Positions 8,550-16,535 of a stretch of DNA of 64,000 nt are shown here, in pieces. Under the pieces are notes generated by a model. The model did no database searches and was not told the origin of the DNA. It was given only the letters and a program-made list of their open reading frames with translations. The stretch is from the NCBI GenBank assembly GCA_016930375.1, contig JAFGGU010000032.1, forward strand, positions 1 to 64,000, given 5' to 3'. Positions within the stretch are counted from its first letter, which is position 1. Each line of letters starts with the position of its first letter. A program made the position numbers and the translations under genes. This DNA comes from Bacteroidales bacterium (GTDB lineage: Bacteria; Bacteroidota; Bacteroidia; Bacteroidales; UBA10428).

Positions 8550-10718
8550 ATGGAAAAAAAAGCCCACATAGCTGCCCTGAACAATAAAATCCTTCTGGGC
8601 CTATGGTTTGTCCTGTTTGCAATCGTGGTTCTCTTTGTTAACTGGTTATTCTCCAAACCTTTAAAGCAAGACGATGCGGTTATCAGTCAATTGGCTGCCA
8701 CCGACCGGCAGATTACACGTCTGAAAGCGCTGCATGCTGAATATATTTTGAACTTTGACAAAGGAGATTATCTTTTCATCTCGCCTGAAAATGTTACGGA
8801 GACAGAGGCAAAATCAGTAATCAACTCCGTAAAACAGGATCTGCAATACTATGCTTCGGTCAGCTATCTCCGCAGAAAGCCTGACATGATGAATCGCCTC
8901 GATGAATTATCCGGTTCACTTGCCGGTTTTGAAAATAATCTCAATGATTTCTTCCTGGTATACAGGGAACGGGGTAATTCAAAAAGCGGTCTCGTATCAC
9001 GCTGGAGGGAGTTGAGCAACCGGATGCTGAATGTAACCAATCCGCCTTCTTCTGATGCATTGAATAAACTGAACCTGATCAGGCGGTCAGAATCCGATTA
9101 CCTGTTGGCGCGTGATCCCCTGGTCCTGGAAAACATTTCCATGCTTTGCGAAGAGTTGCGCGGTGAAATTATGCCCGAAGAGGGAGGAATTGATCTCGCC
9201 GATCTGGATGCCTACATCTCTTTGACCGGAAGTCTTCTGGCACTTGACAAACGAATAGGCAGTGCAGAGACCAATGGCATCCTTGCCAATCTGACACGTT
9301 CCCTGAAAGAATTACCGGTCGTTTTTGAGAATACACAAAACCTGATCCGGGAATCCGGCACAAAAATCCGGTTTTGGTGGACCATTGCACGCCTTCTCGT
9401 GCTGGTACTCATTATTGCCGGATGCATTTACTTTGTTCTCGGCATAGTCGGGAGGCAGGTTTTTCTTCCCCTGAAACGGCTTGGTGGTTTCGCACAGAAA
9501 CTGGCACAAGGAGAATTGCCCGAAGAAAAAGTGATGCCCGGGAAAGTCCCCGAGATGATAGTCCTGCAGAAAAATTTGGGAAAACATGTATTGGGACTGC
9601 ACGACAAAGTAGACTTTACCCGATCGATGAACGAGAAAAGAAATGATGCCCGTCTCACCCTGGCAGGCGAAAATGATGTTCTGGGTAAGGAATTGCTTGT
9701 GCTGCAGCAACAAATACTTGAAACTGCAGAACTGCAATTGAAAAATGAGGAGGAAAACCTCAGAAGACGATACATCAATGAAGGTTTGGCCAAATTTGGT
9801 GATATCCTCAGGTCAAAAAGCAATGACATTCATGCCCTGGGCGATGCTTTCATCCGCGAGATCGTAAAATACCTGAATGCCATCCAGGGTGGATTCTTTC
9901 TGTTTGATGATACGGAGAAATCCGCTCCTGTTCTGAACCTGGTATCCGCTTTTGCTTACAACCGCAAAAAATACCTGCAGACGTCGATCGCCTATGGCGA
10001 AGGACTGGTTGGAACCTGCGCCAGGGAAAAGCAGTTTATCAATCTTACGGAGATCCCTCCGGGATACATCAGCATCACATCAGGTTTGGGAGATACCCTT
10101 CCTGATAACCTGTTGCTCATTCCGGTGCTTCAAGAAAATGAACTGATTGGCGTGCTTGAAATCGCTTCCTTGCATAAATACAAGGAACATGAAATTGAGT
10201 TTGCCCAGGAAGTAGCCCATAGTCTTGGATCAACCATTGTCAATACACGTAACAACCAGCGTACTTCCGATCTTCTGACAAAATCACAACAGCAGGCACT
10301 TGAAATGGCAGAGCAGGAGGAAGAGATGCGCCAGAATATGGAGGAATTAAAAGCCACCCAGGAGGAATCAAGCCGGCGTGAAGAGGAATTCAAGGGAATT
10401 GCCGATGCCATTGAAAGAGCGCTGTTCATCGTTGAATATGATCTTGACGGACGTATCAGGCATGTAAATGAGCGGTTGTGCATTTTCACCGGGTACACGT
10501 ACGAAGAGGTCATCGGACATACCCATCAGGAAATTTTTGAAGGCAGCCTGGCCCCTGATAAGCAGTTCTGGGAAGATGTTCAGCTCAATACAAATTATTT
10601 ATGCACCGAACAGATTAAAATCGGACAAAGCACGATCCGTTTAAAAGAACATTTCACCATTGTTCAAAACAAGGATGGTATCACTGTGAAATACATCAAT
10701 TTTGCTACAGATGACTGA
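8550..10718 (+). CDS. Membrane sensor with HAMP, GAF and PAS domains, no kinase
   Basis: 722-residue inner-membrane protein. A transmembrane helix at about 15-36 and another at about 274-298 bracket a helical periplasmic sensor of about 235 residues. A HAMP linker follows (about 299-350, LPLKRLGGFAQKLAQGE), then coiled coil, a GAF domain (about 425-565), a second coiled coil (about 565-612) and a C-terminal PAS domain (about 615-722) ending without any kinase, cyclase or MCP module. The second coil carries E598-E599-L-K-A-T, which fits the receptor methylation consensus EExxA(S/T). The last bases overlap the start of the second CheR by 8 bp, pointing to translational coupling. I infer it is a CheR/CheB-modified receptor that signals by protein contact. 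Confidence 0.85.
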   Translation: MEKKAHIAALNNKILLGLWFVLFAIVVLFVNWLFSKPLKQDDAVISQLAATDRQITRLKALHAEYILNFDKGDYLFISPENVTETEAKSVINSVKQDLQYYASVSYLRRKPDMMNRLDELSGSLAGFENNLNDFFLVYRERGNSKSGLVSRWRELSNRMLNVTNPPSSDALNKLNLIRRSESDYLLARDPLVLENISMLCEELRGEIMPEEGGIDLADLDAYISLTGSLLALDKRIGSAETNGILANLTRSLKELPVVFENTQNLIRESGTKIRFWWTIARLLVLVLIIAGCIYFVLGIVGRQVFLPLKRLGGFAQKLAQGELPEEKVMPGKVPEMIVLQKNLGKHVLGLHDKVDFTRSMNEKRNDARLTLAGENDVLGKELLVLQQQILETAELQLKNEEENLRRRYINEGLAKFGDILRSKSNDIHALGDAFIREIVKYLNAIQGGFFLFDDTEKSAPVLNLVSAFAYNRKKYLQTSIAYGEGLVGTCAREKQFINLTEIPPGYISITSGLGDTLPDNLLLIPVLQENELIGVLEIASLHKYKEHEIEFAQEVAHSLGSTIVNTRNNQRTSDLLTKSQQQALEMAEQEEEMRQNMEELKATQEESSRREEEFKGIADAIERALFIVEYDLDGRIRHVNERLCIFTGYTYEEVIGHTHQEIFEGSLAPDKQFWEDVQLNTNYLCTEQIKIGQSTIRLKEHFTIVQNKDGITVKYINFATDD

Positions 10719-11541
10719 ACTGGGAATAGTTGACATACGGGAGATCATCAGGACAGTCAAATCGGTTCACGACTATGATTTTTCCAATTATGCGCTGACC
10801 TCATTAAAACAAAGGTTGGAGCGGGTGATGAACAATTACGGCATGGCTTCTGCCGATAGTCTGATTAAAAAGATCACCCATGAACCTGCTTTTTTTGATG
10901 TCTTCCTTTATGAAATATCTGTTTCTTCCACCGAGATGTTCAGGGATCCTTCGCTCTGGCGATGGCTCAGAGAGGTATACTTTCCCGAAGCCCTGGATAA
11001 AAATATCGGAAAATTCAAAATTTGGCTTCCCGACTGTGTCTCAGGAGGAGAGTTGTATTCCCTGGCCATACTGATGAGTGAAATGGGATTGACAGATAAA
11101 GTTCAGATCACGGCGACTTACATCAGCGATAAAGTGTTGGAAATTTTGAAGAATGGTTCTTACGATACGAAGAAACTCGAGGTATCCGAAGAAAACTACA
11201 AACGGGCCAACGGCGCCAGGGAATTATCAGCCTATTACAGGACTGATAAAACAGGCATAGTAAGGAATACCTCACTACTGGCAAACGTTGAATTAAGGAA
11301 ACTAAATATTAACTTTGATAATGCGCCCCAAAACATGAAGCTGATCCTTTTCAGAAACCACCTGATATATTATAATCCAACGCAGCAGGAAAAAGTATTG
11401 CAGATGTTGCACAGATCTTTGTCAGTTTCGGGGCATCTCGTGCTTGGCATCCGGGAAAGGATTTCGGGAATTAGCGCGAGCCGCGAATTTGAAATTATCA
11501 ATGAGACTGAGAGTGTATACCGAAAAAGAATTTTGAACTGA
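10711..11541 (+). CDS. Degenerate CheR paralogue
   Basis: 276 residues from the ATG at 10711, which overlaps the sensor stop by 8 bp. The N-terminal CheR domain is well kept (YDFSNYALTSLKQRL, SSTEMFRDP). The catalytic domain has lost key SAM contacts when set beside the first CheR: motif I reads PDCVSGGELYS instead of AGCSTGQEVYS, the ribose-binding TDIN has become TYIS with loss of the aspartate, and CRNVIIYF has become FRNHLIYY. I infer a non-catalytic adaptor or a regulator that binds the same coiled-coil targets as CheR without methylating them. A weakly active enzyme is possible. CheB starts 4 bp downstream. Confidence 0.85.
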   Translation: MTELGIVDIREIIRTVKSVHDYDFSNYALTSLKQRLERVMNNYGMASADSLIKKITHEPAFFDVFLYEISVSSTEMFRDPSLWRWLREVYFPEALDKNIGKFKIWLPDCVSGGELYSLAILMSEMGLTDKVQITATYISDKVLEILKNGSYDTKKLEVSEENYKRANGARELSAYYRTDKTGIVRNTSLLANVELRKLNINFDNAPQNMKLILFRNHLIYYNPTQQEKVLQMLHRSLSVSGHLVLGIRERISGISASREFEIINETESVYRKRILN

Positions 11542-11545
11542 ATCC

Positions 11546-12106
11546 ATGAATTGTAAAGCAGTCATAATAGGCGGATCTGCCGGAAGCTTCCAGGTTGTCA
11601 CCAAAATCCTGAATTCATTGCCCAGGACTTTTCCTGTTCCTGTGTTATTATGCCTGCACCGTCTTAAACATGTCCGTTCCGGATTTGTGGAAGCCCTTTC
11701 CCTGAAATCCAACATACCGGTGGAGGAGCCCTATGATAAGGAACTTCTTAAACCCGGCAGGGCTTATCTGGCCCCTGCCAATTACCATATGTACGTTGAA
11801 CTTGCCAATCGCATAGCGCTTTCAACCGAGGATACAGTGAATCATTCCAGGCCTTCGATCGATTTGTCGTTTGTAACTGCAGCCAATGCATACCGGGAAA
11901 AGCTTATCGGGGTGATTCTGTCAGGTGCAAATAAAGACGGCGCCTATGGGCTTAAGAAAGTTCATGATAACGGGGGCATTGCCATTGTTCAGGATCCCAA
12001 TGAATGCGAGGTGAAAACAATGACACAATCTGCCCTGCAACTTACAAAGGTGGATTTCGTATATAGCACAGACCAAATCATTAGCTACTTACAAAAACTG
12101 AGATGA
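11546..12106 (+). CDS. cheB: Stand-alone CheB methylesterase domain
   Basis: 186 residues consisting only of the CheB esterase domain, without the N-terminal receiver found in classical CheB. The serine is in IIGGSAGSFQ, the histidine in LLCLHRLKH and the aspartate in SGANKDGAYG, so the catalytic triad is complete. CheB removes methyl groups from, or deamidates, receptor glutamyl/glutaminyl sites in the cytoplasm. Lacking a receiver, it cannot be switched by CheA phosphotransfer. Gaps to both neighbours are 4 bp, so it is in one operon with the degenerate CheR and the membrane GAF protein. Together with the first CheR it completes a methylation cycle. Confidence 0.92.
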   Translation: MNCKAVIIGGSAGSFQVVTKILNSLPRTFPVPVLLCLHRLKHVRSGFVEALSLKSNIPVEEPYDKELLKPGRAYLAPANYHMYVELANRIALSTEDTVNHSRPSIDLSFVTAANAYREKLIGVILSGANKDGAYGLKKVHDNGGIAIVQDPNECEVKTMTQSALQLTKVDFVYSTDQIISYLQKLR

Positions 12107-12110
12107 TCCA

Positions 12111-12899
12111 ATGACCAACCTGGGTAAATATAGAAAACTGAGCTATATAGCCATAGCTGTCATGGTTGTGACCATGCTGCTTTCATTTGCGGCGTTGTGG
12201 AATTCTTTGCTCACCAGCGACGCAAAAAATGAAGGCTGGGTGATCCTTTTCTTCCTGCTGGCGTTTTTATCAGGAGTTTTTCTGTTTTTCCTGGCTTATA
12301 AGTCTACCGATGCTCCTGAACTTGAAAACATTAAAAAGACCTCCTTTGAAGCAGGCAAGAAAGAGATTCTCCAGGAAATTGAAAAAAGAAACCAGGAAGT
12401 AGAAAAAGAGAAAATTGAAGAGGAAGACATTGACAAGTCTACGGAAGGTATTCTGGCCGGATTAAAAGGCATCAGAACAGAAACCGGTTTATGCAATAAA
12501 GTTCTGACCAATCTTGCCAATCAGCTTGGATTCGTTCAGGGCATTTTTTACGTGAAGGAAACCGGAGGGGAGCTTTTTAACGCTGCAGGCGACTATGCAC
12601 TCACCGGTATGAAGCCCAAATCTTTCAAGGCAGGTGAAAATCTTCCCGGACAGGTGGCAGTCCATAAAGCCCCGGTGACTGTTTACGATATACCGGAGGA
12701 ATACTTCAGCATTTCTTCAGGCCTGGGAAGCTCAAAACCCCGCTTTTTAATACTGGCGCCTGTGCTTTTCAAAGAGGAATGTGTTGCCGTGCTTGAACTG
12801 GCATCTTTTAAAAAGCCGGATGAATTAACCATCAAGGTTTTAAATAAAATATCATCAGAACTGGGAATCCGATTAAACAAATTTGCTGTTGCCTCATAA
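12111..12899 (+). CDS. Membrane-anchored GAF domain protein
   Basis: 262 residues. Two transmembrane helices (about 11-31 and 43-63) are followed by a highly charged Glu/Lys coiled coil (about 75-115) and a single GAF domain (about 120-260). The GAF domain shares IPEEYFSISSGLG with the GAF domains of the upstream sensor and the downstream phosphatase, which suggests the same ligand or partner. There is no output domain, so it may form mixed oligomers with those two proteins or act as a membrane tether. It begins 4 bp after CheB and ends 3 bp before the phosphatase gene. Its specific job is unknown. Confidence 0.8.
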   Translation: MTNLGKYRKLSYIAIAVMVVTMLLSFAALWNSLLTSDAKNEGWVILFFLLAFLSGVFLFFLAYKSTDAPELENIKKTSFEAGKKEILQEIEKRNQEVEKEKIEEEDIDKSTEGILAGLKGIRTETGLCNKVLTNLANQLGFVQGIFYVKETGGELFNAAGDYALTGMKPKSFKAGENLPGQVAVHKAPVTVYDIPEEYFSISSGLGSSKPRFLILAPVLFKEECVAVLELASFKKPDELTIKVLNKISSELGIRLNKFAVAS

Positions 12900-12902
12900 T
12901 CC

Positions 12903-15524
12903 ATGAACGAAGAAAAGAAATACAACATCCTTCAGGATGTCATTAAGACAGAGACGTTCATAACGGCCCTGGTGACAGGTTTGGTATTCATGCTGGCTGC
13001 CTGGATCATTGAGTTTTTACGCAACCATGTAATGATCACCCTCGCCGGCATAGGTGAAATACACCGTATGAGTCCCCTGCTCTATGTATTTGATCTTCTT
13101 CCCCTCTTCTTCATTCTTGCAGTATTCCTGCTTGACCGGCGCCGGGTAAAAGACAAAATCGCATTCACATCCCGGTTGAATGAAGGTGAATCGCGCATGA
13201 ATGCCATGGCCGATTTTGCAAAACAAATCGGGGAAGGAAATTATCATTCTCAACTGACGATTTCCACGGATCAGGATATGCTTGCCCAGTCACTCCAGCT
13301 CATGCGGGACAACCTGCTGCAGAATTTCAGGAAAGAAACAGCGCAAAACTGGATTGCCGAAGGAAAGGAAACCATCTCGGATATCCTGCGCCAGCATAAC
13401 AAAATAGAGGAATTGTCGGTTAAGGTGATACAAACCCTGGTTACTTATACCCGACTGATCCAGGGGGCCCTGTATATTTACGATGAAGAAAAGAAAATCC
13501 TGGCTACGGCAGCAACTTACGCCTATAACCGCCGGAAATACGACACTGCGGAATACAAGCTCGGGTATGGCCTTATCGGGCAATGTGCCTATGAGATGGA
13601 TTATATATACCGGACAGAAATTCCGGATGATTATGTTACCATTTCCTCCGGTATCCTGGGCGATCAGAAACCCCGGAGCCTGCTGTTGATCCCGCTCATT
13701 ACCGATGAGAAATTACAGGGTGTTATGGAATTTGCCTCCCTGGAAAACCAGATCCCCGCCCTCACCATCGAACTGATAAAAGAACTGGGCGAGATCATTG
13801 CAAGGACATTCTTCAACCTGAAGAACAACCAGCGAACAGAAAAATTACTTCACGAATCCCAGCTGATGACGCTTGAATTGCAGGAGAATGAGGAAGAGCT
13901 GCGTCAGAATGCTGAAGAAATGAGGGCAACCCAGGAGGAGCTTAAAAAATCAAATGAGCACCTTGAAAAGCAGATCCAGGAAGTTGAGAATGCGCAGAAA
14001 AGACAATACTCCCTGCTGGAAAATGCATCAGAGATCATTGCCATTTATGATGAAAACATGGTGATGAAATACGAAAGTCCTTCGGTCATCAAAATTCTGG
14101 GTTTCACACCCGAAGAAATGATGAGCGGAAAGGACATCGACCGGCTCACCCGCAAAGGCGAAACCGGTATGCGGAACATGTTCAAGCAGTTGCTGGCCAA
14201 TCCTTCTGAACCGGTCACCATTCAGTATACTTACATGAAAAAGAACGGGCAGAAGATTTTCCTGGAAGCTACCGGCCGGAACCTGCTCAGCGATGCCGCT
14301 ATTGAAGGCATCATCATCAATTCGACCGATATTACCGAACGCAAGCGTGCCGAGCGTGAAGAAAGGCTTAAGAGCAAAATGCAGGCTCTTTCTGAAAACT
14401 CTCTTGACCTGATTATCAGGTTAAGCACCGTGGGCCAGTTTTTCTATGCGAATCCCATGGTCCGCAACTTCATGGACATTGACCCCAAAGATCTTATCAA
14501 TAAAACGCTCAGTGAGATATCCGTTTCCGAAGTCCTGCACAGCTACTTCAAACAGACCATTGATACCATTAAAGCATACCCGAATAAGACATCCGCTGAG
14601 ATCACCGTGCCTGCCAAAATTGACGGAGTACAGACTGACAGGATCATGAGTTTCGCAGCCATCCCCGAATTCAATGAAAATGAGCTGGAAACCATTTTGT
14701 TTGTCGGACATGATATAACGGAAGCCAAGCAAATTGAACTCGAAATTCAGGATAAGAACCGGAAGATCGAAGATTCGATCAATTATGCACAGCGTATTCA
14801 GAGTTCCATCCTGCCTGATATCCGTGCCGTCCGTGAATACCTGCCCAAATCGTTCATTTACTATAAACCCAGGGATGTGGTCAGCGGTGACTTCCCCTGG
14901 TTCTTTACCCGTGGTCATGATATTTATATTGCGGTTGTGGATTGCACAGGACACGGCGTGCCCGGCGCGTTGCTCTCTTTTGTGGGCTATTTCCTCCTGA
15001 ACAATATTGTTGACCGCGATCGAAAAATGTCGGCGGCGGAAGTCTGCGATCTGCTGCACTTTGGCGTCAGAAAGACCCTGAAGCAGGACAGCGAGGAAGC
15101 TGAAGCCCGCGACGGTATGGATATTGCCTTCTGCAAGGTGAACCATCTGGAAAAGGAAATTCAGTATGCCGGTGCGCACAGGCCGCTTTACCTGCTCCGG
15201 GGTGAAGAACTGATCGAATACAAAGGCGACAGGAAAGCCATCGGAGGCATTCCTCACCGTAAAAAAGAAGAAGAGAATTTCACCAATTATGCCATAAAAT
15301 ACAAACGGGGTGATAAATTCTTCTTTTTCTCCGACGGACTGCCCGACCAGCTGGGTGGGCCCGAAGATAAAAAGTATTCGCCCAAACGCATACGTGACCT
15401 GATCCTGGAAAACAAGAACCTTCCCATTGAGAAGTACAGCAACCTGTTTGCAGAAGACTTTGAACTATGGAAAGGAGAAGGAAAACAAATAGATGATGTT
15501 TTATTGATCGGAATTGAATTTTAG
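12903..15524 (+). CDS. Membrane GAF-PAS-PAS-SpoIIE (PP2C) phosphatase
   Basis: 873 residues. Two N-terminal transmembrane helices (about 22-40 and 60-80) precede a short linker, a GAF domain (about 170-305), coiled coil (about 310-370), two PAS domains (about 372-485 and 490-625) and a SpoIIE/PP2C serine-threonine phosphatase (about 640-873). Metal and active-site motifs are present: VSGDF, VDCTGHGVPGAL, DGMDIAF, FFSDGLPDQ and QIDDVLLIG. The usual GDFYWF reads GDFPWF, a small oddity. The coil carries E338-E339-M-R-A-T like the upstream sensor. With SiaB- and SiaC-type genes next, it takes the place of SiaA, the phosphatase that dephosphorylates SiaC. Partner specificity is inferred from gene order. 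Confidence 0.9.
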   Translation: MNEEKKYNILQDVIKTETFITALVTGLVFMLAAWIIEFLRNHVMITLAGIGEIHRMSPLLYVFDLLPLFFILAVFLLDRRRVKDKIAFTSRLNEGESRMNAMADFAKQIGEGNYHSQLTISTDQDMLAQSLQLMRDNLLQNFRKETAQNWIAEGKETISDILRQHNKIEELSVKVIQTLVTYTRLIQGALYIYDEEKKILATAATYAYNRRKYDTAEYKLGYGLIGQCAYEMDYIYRTEIPDDYVTISSGILGDQKPRSLLLIPLITDEKLQGVMEFASLENQIPALTIELIKELGEIIARTFFNLKNNQRTEKLLHESQLMTLELQENEEELRQNAEEMRATQEELKKSNEHLEKQIQEVENAQKRQYSLLENASEIIAIYDENMVMKYESPSVIKILGFTPEEMMSGKDIDRLTRKGETGMRNMFKQLLANPSEPVTIQYTYMKKNGQKIFLEATGRNLLSDAAIEGIIINSTDITERKRAEREERLKSKMQALSENSLDLIIRLSTVGQFFYANPMVRNFMDIDPKDLINKTLSEISVSEVLHSYFKQTIDTIKAYPNKTSAEITVPAKIDGVQTDRIMSFAAIPEFNENELETILFVGHDITEAKQIELEIQDKNRKIEDSINYAQRIQSSILPDIRAVREYLPKSFIYYKPRDVVSGDFPWFFTRGHDIYIAVVDCTGHGVPGALLSFVGYFLLNNIVDRDRKMSAAEVCDLLHFGVRKTLKQDSEEAEARDGMDIAFCKVNHLEKEIQYAGAHRPLYLLRGEELIEYKGDRKAIGGIPHRKKEEENFTNYAIKYKRGDKFFFFSDGLPDQLGGPEDKKYSPKRIRDLILENKNLPIEKYSNLFAEDFELWKGEGKQIDDVLLIGIEF

Positions 15525-15550
15525 TAATATTGTAATTAAATAAATAATCT

Positions 15551-16132
15551 ATGGATAATAAAAAAGATGTGAAAGGTTTCCTTGAATTTGTATATGAGTT
15601 TTACAAATCCATGAAAGCCCATGAAATTACCTTGGTGTACGAAGGTGAAATAACCCACCAGATCACAAAGGCATTTACATCTCTCACTGAATCGAACATG
15701 TCCAAAGAAGATGAGCCAAACTCGGTACAGCGTAAGGTGTTTCATGTAATGGTGGAATGTTTGCAGAATATCAGCAAGCATGCCGATGATTTTACCTCCA
15801 ATGATTACCTTTTTTCCGGGAGAGGGATCTTCCTGGTAAGCAAGGGGGAGAACGAATACAGCGTTACCACCGGAAATGCCGTTGAAAATGATAAAATTGA
15901 GTATCTTACCGAATTGCTTGAGAACATCAACCGAATGGACAAAGAAGAACTCAAAGAATTGTACAAGAGGCAGATGAAGGAAGGCCGGCTTTCTGAAAAA
16001 GGAGGCGCCGGACTGGGTTTTATTGATATCAAAAGAAAAACCAATAAGGAGCTTGAATATCATTTCCTTCCCATTTCTGATGATACCTCATTTTTTCTGC
16101 TGACTTCAACCATTTCAAGATCTGACAATTAA
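15551..16132 (+). CDS. SiaB family protein kinase (DUF6272)
   Basis: 193 residues of a GHKL-fold kinase. The N-box lies at V68-E69-C70-L71-Q72-N73 followed by ISKHA, and the G-box is GGAGLGF at about 151-157, so ATP binding looks intact. In Pseudomonas aeruginosa SiaB phosphorylates SiaC on a threonine; it is a serine/threonine-type kinase of the anti-sigma-factor class rather than a histidine kinase. It sits 26 bp after the SpoIIE phosphatase and 16 bp before the SiaC-type gene, which is the expected order phosphatase-kinase-substrate. A related but degraded copy lies at 35303-35833. Confidence 0.88.
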   Translation: MDNKKDVKGFLEFVYEFYKSMKAHEITLVYEGEITHQITKAFTSLTESNMSKEDEPNSVQRKVFHVMVECLQNISKHADDFTSNDYLFSGRGIFLVSKGENEYSVTTGNAVENDKIEYLTELLENINRMDKEELKELYKRQMKEGRLSEKGGAGLGFIDIKRKTNKELEYHFLPISDDTSFFLLTSTISRSDN

Positions 16133-16148
16133 AATAATATAGTAACAT

Positions 16149-16523
16149 ATGGAAACAATAAAGATTCAAGGAACAGAGGATACCCCTAAAATAATACTTG
16201 ATGCCGGGAACGATATCATGGAGATTAGCGGCCGTTCTTTGCCCGAAGATGTCAGTTCATTCTATGAGCCGGTATTGAACTGGCTGAACGAATATGCCGA
16301 GAATCCCAAAAAGAAAACAGTCTTCAATTTCAAACTTACCTATTTCAATACAGCATCGTCAAAACTCCTGCTCGACATCCTCATGAAACTGGAAGAGATG
16401 CACGAGAAAGGACAGGATGTTGTGATCAGATGGCATTTCCCCGAAGATGACGAGGACATGGCCGAAGCAGGTGAAGAATATGCTGAGATAGTTGATGTTC
16501 CTTTTGAACAGGTGCCTTATTGA
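16149..16523 (+). CDS. SiaC family regulatory phosphoprotein (DUF1987)
   Basis: 124 residues, the normal length for SiaC. The motif YFNTASSKLLLDIL places a threonine at residue 68, the same number as the threonine that SiaB phosphorylates in P. aeruginosa SiaC. Unphosphorylated SiaC there binds and activates the diguanylate cyclase SiaD. Here no cyclase follows; 12 bp downstream starts a TerB/ABC transporter gene. I infer that the phosphorylation state of this protein controls the transporter, or a cyclase encoded elsewhere. The acidic stretch PEDDEDMAEAGEEYAE near the C-terminus may be part of the binding surface. Confidence 0.9.
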   Translation: METIKIQGTEDTPKIILDAGNDIMEISGRSLPEDVSSFYEPVLNWLNEYAENPKKKTVFNFKLTYFNTASSKLLLDILMKLEEMHEKGQDVVIRWHFPEDDEDMAEAGEEYAEIVDVPFEQVPY

Positions 16524-16535
16524 TATCTTGCCTGA

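Noticed and set aside
8550-10718. Classical methyl-accepting chemotaxis receptor
   Set aside because: There is no conserved MCP hairpin tip or CheA/CheW contact region; the protein ends in a PAS domain. Only the short EExxAT coil is receptor-like.
14421-15257. Long open frame on the minus strand inside the phosphatase gene
   Set aside because: It lies opposite a strongly supported coding region and its translation shows no domain; it is a shadow of the plus-strand codon use.
8550-15524. Histidine kinase or diguanylate cyclase output in the sensor proteins
   Set aside because: No H-box, HATPase domain or GGDEF motif is found in either protein; the only enzyme domain is the SpoIIE phosphatase.
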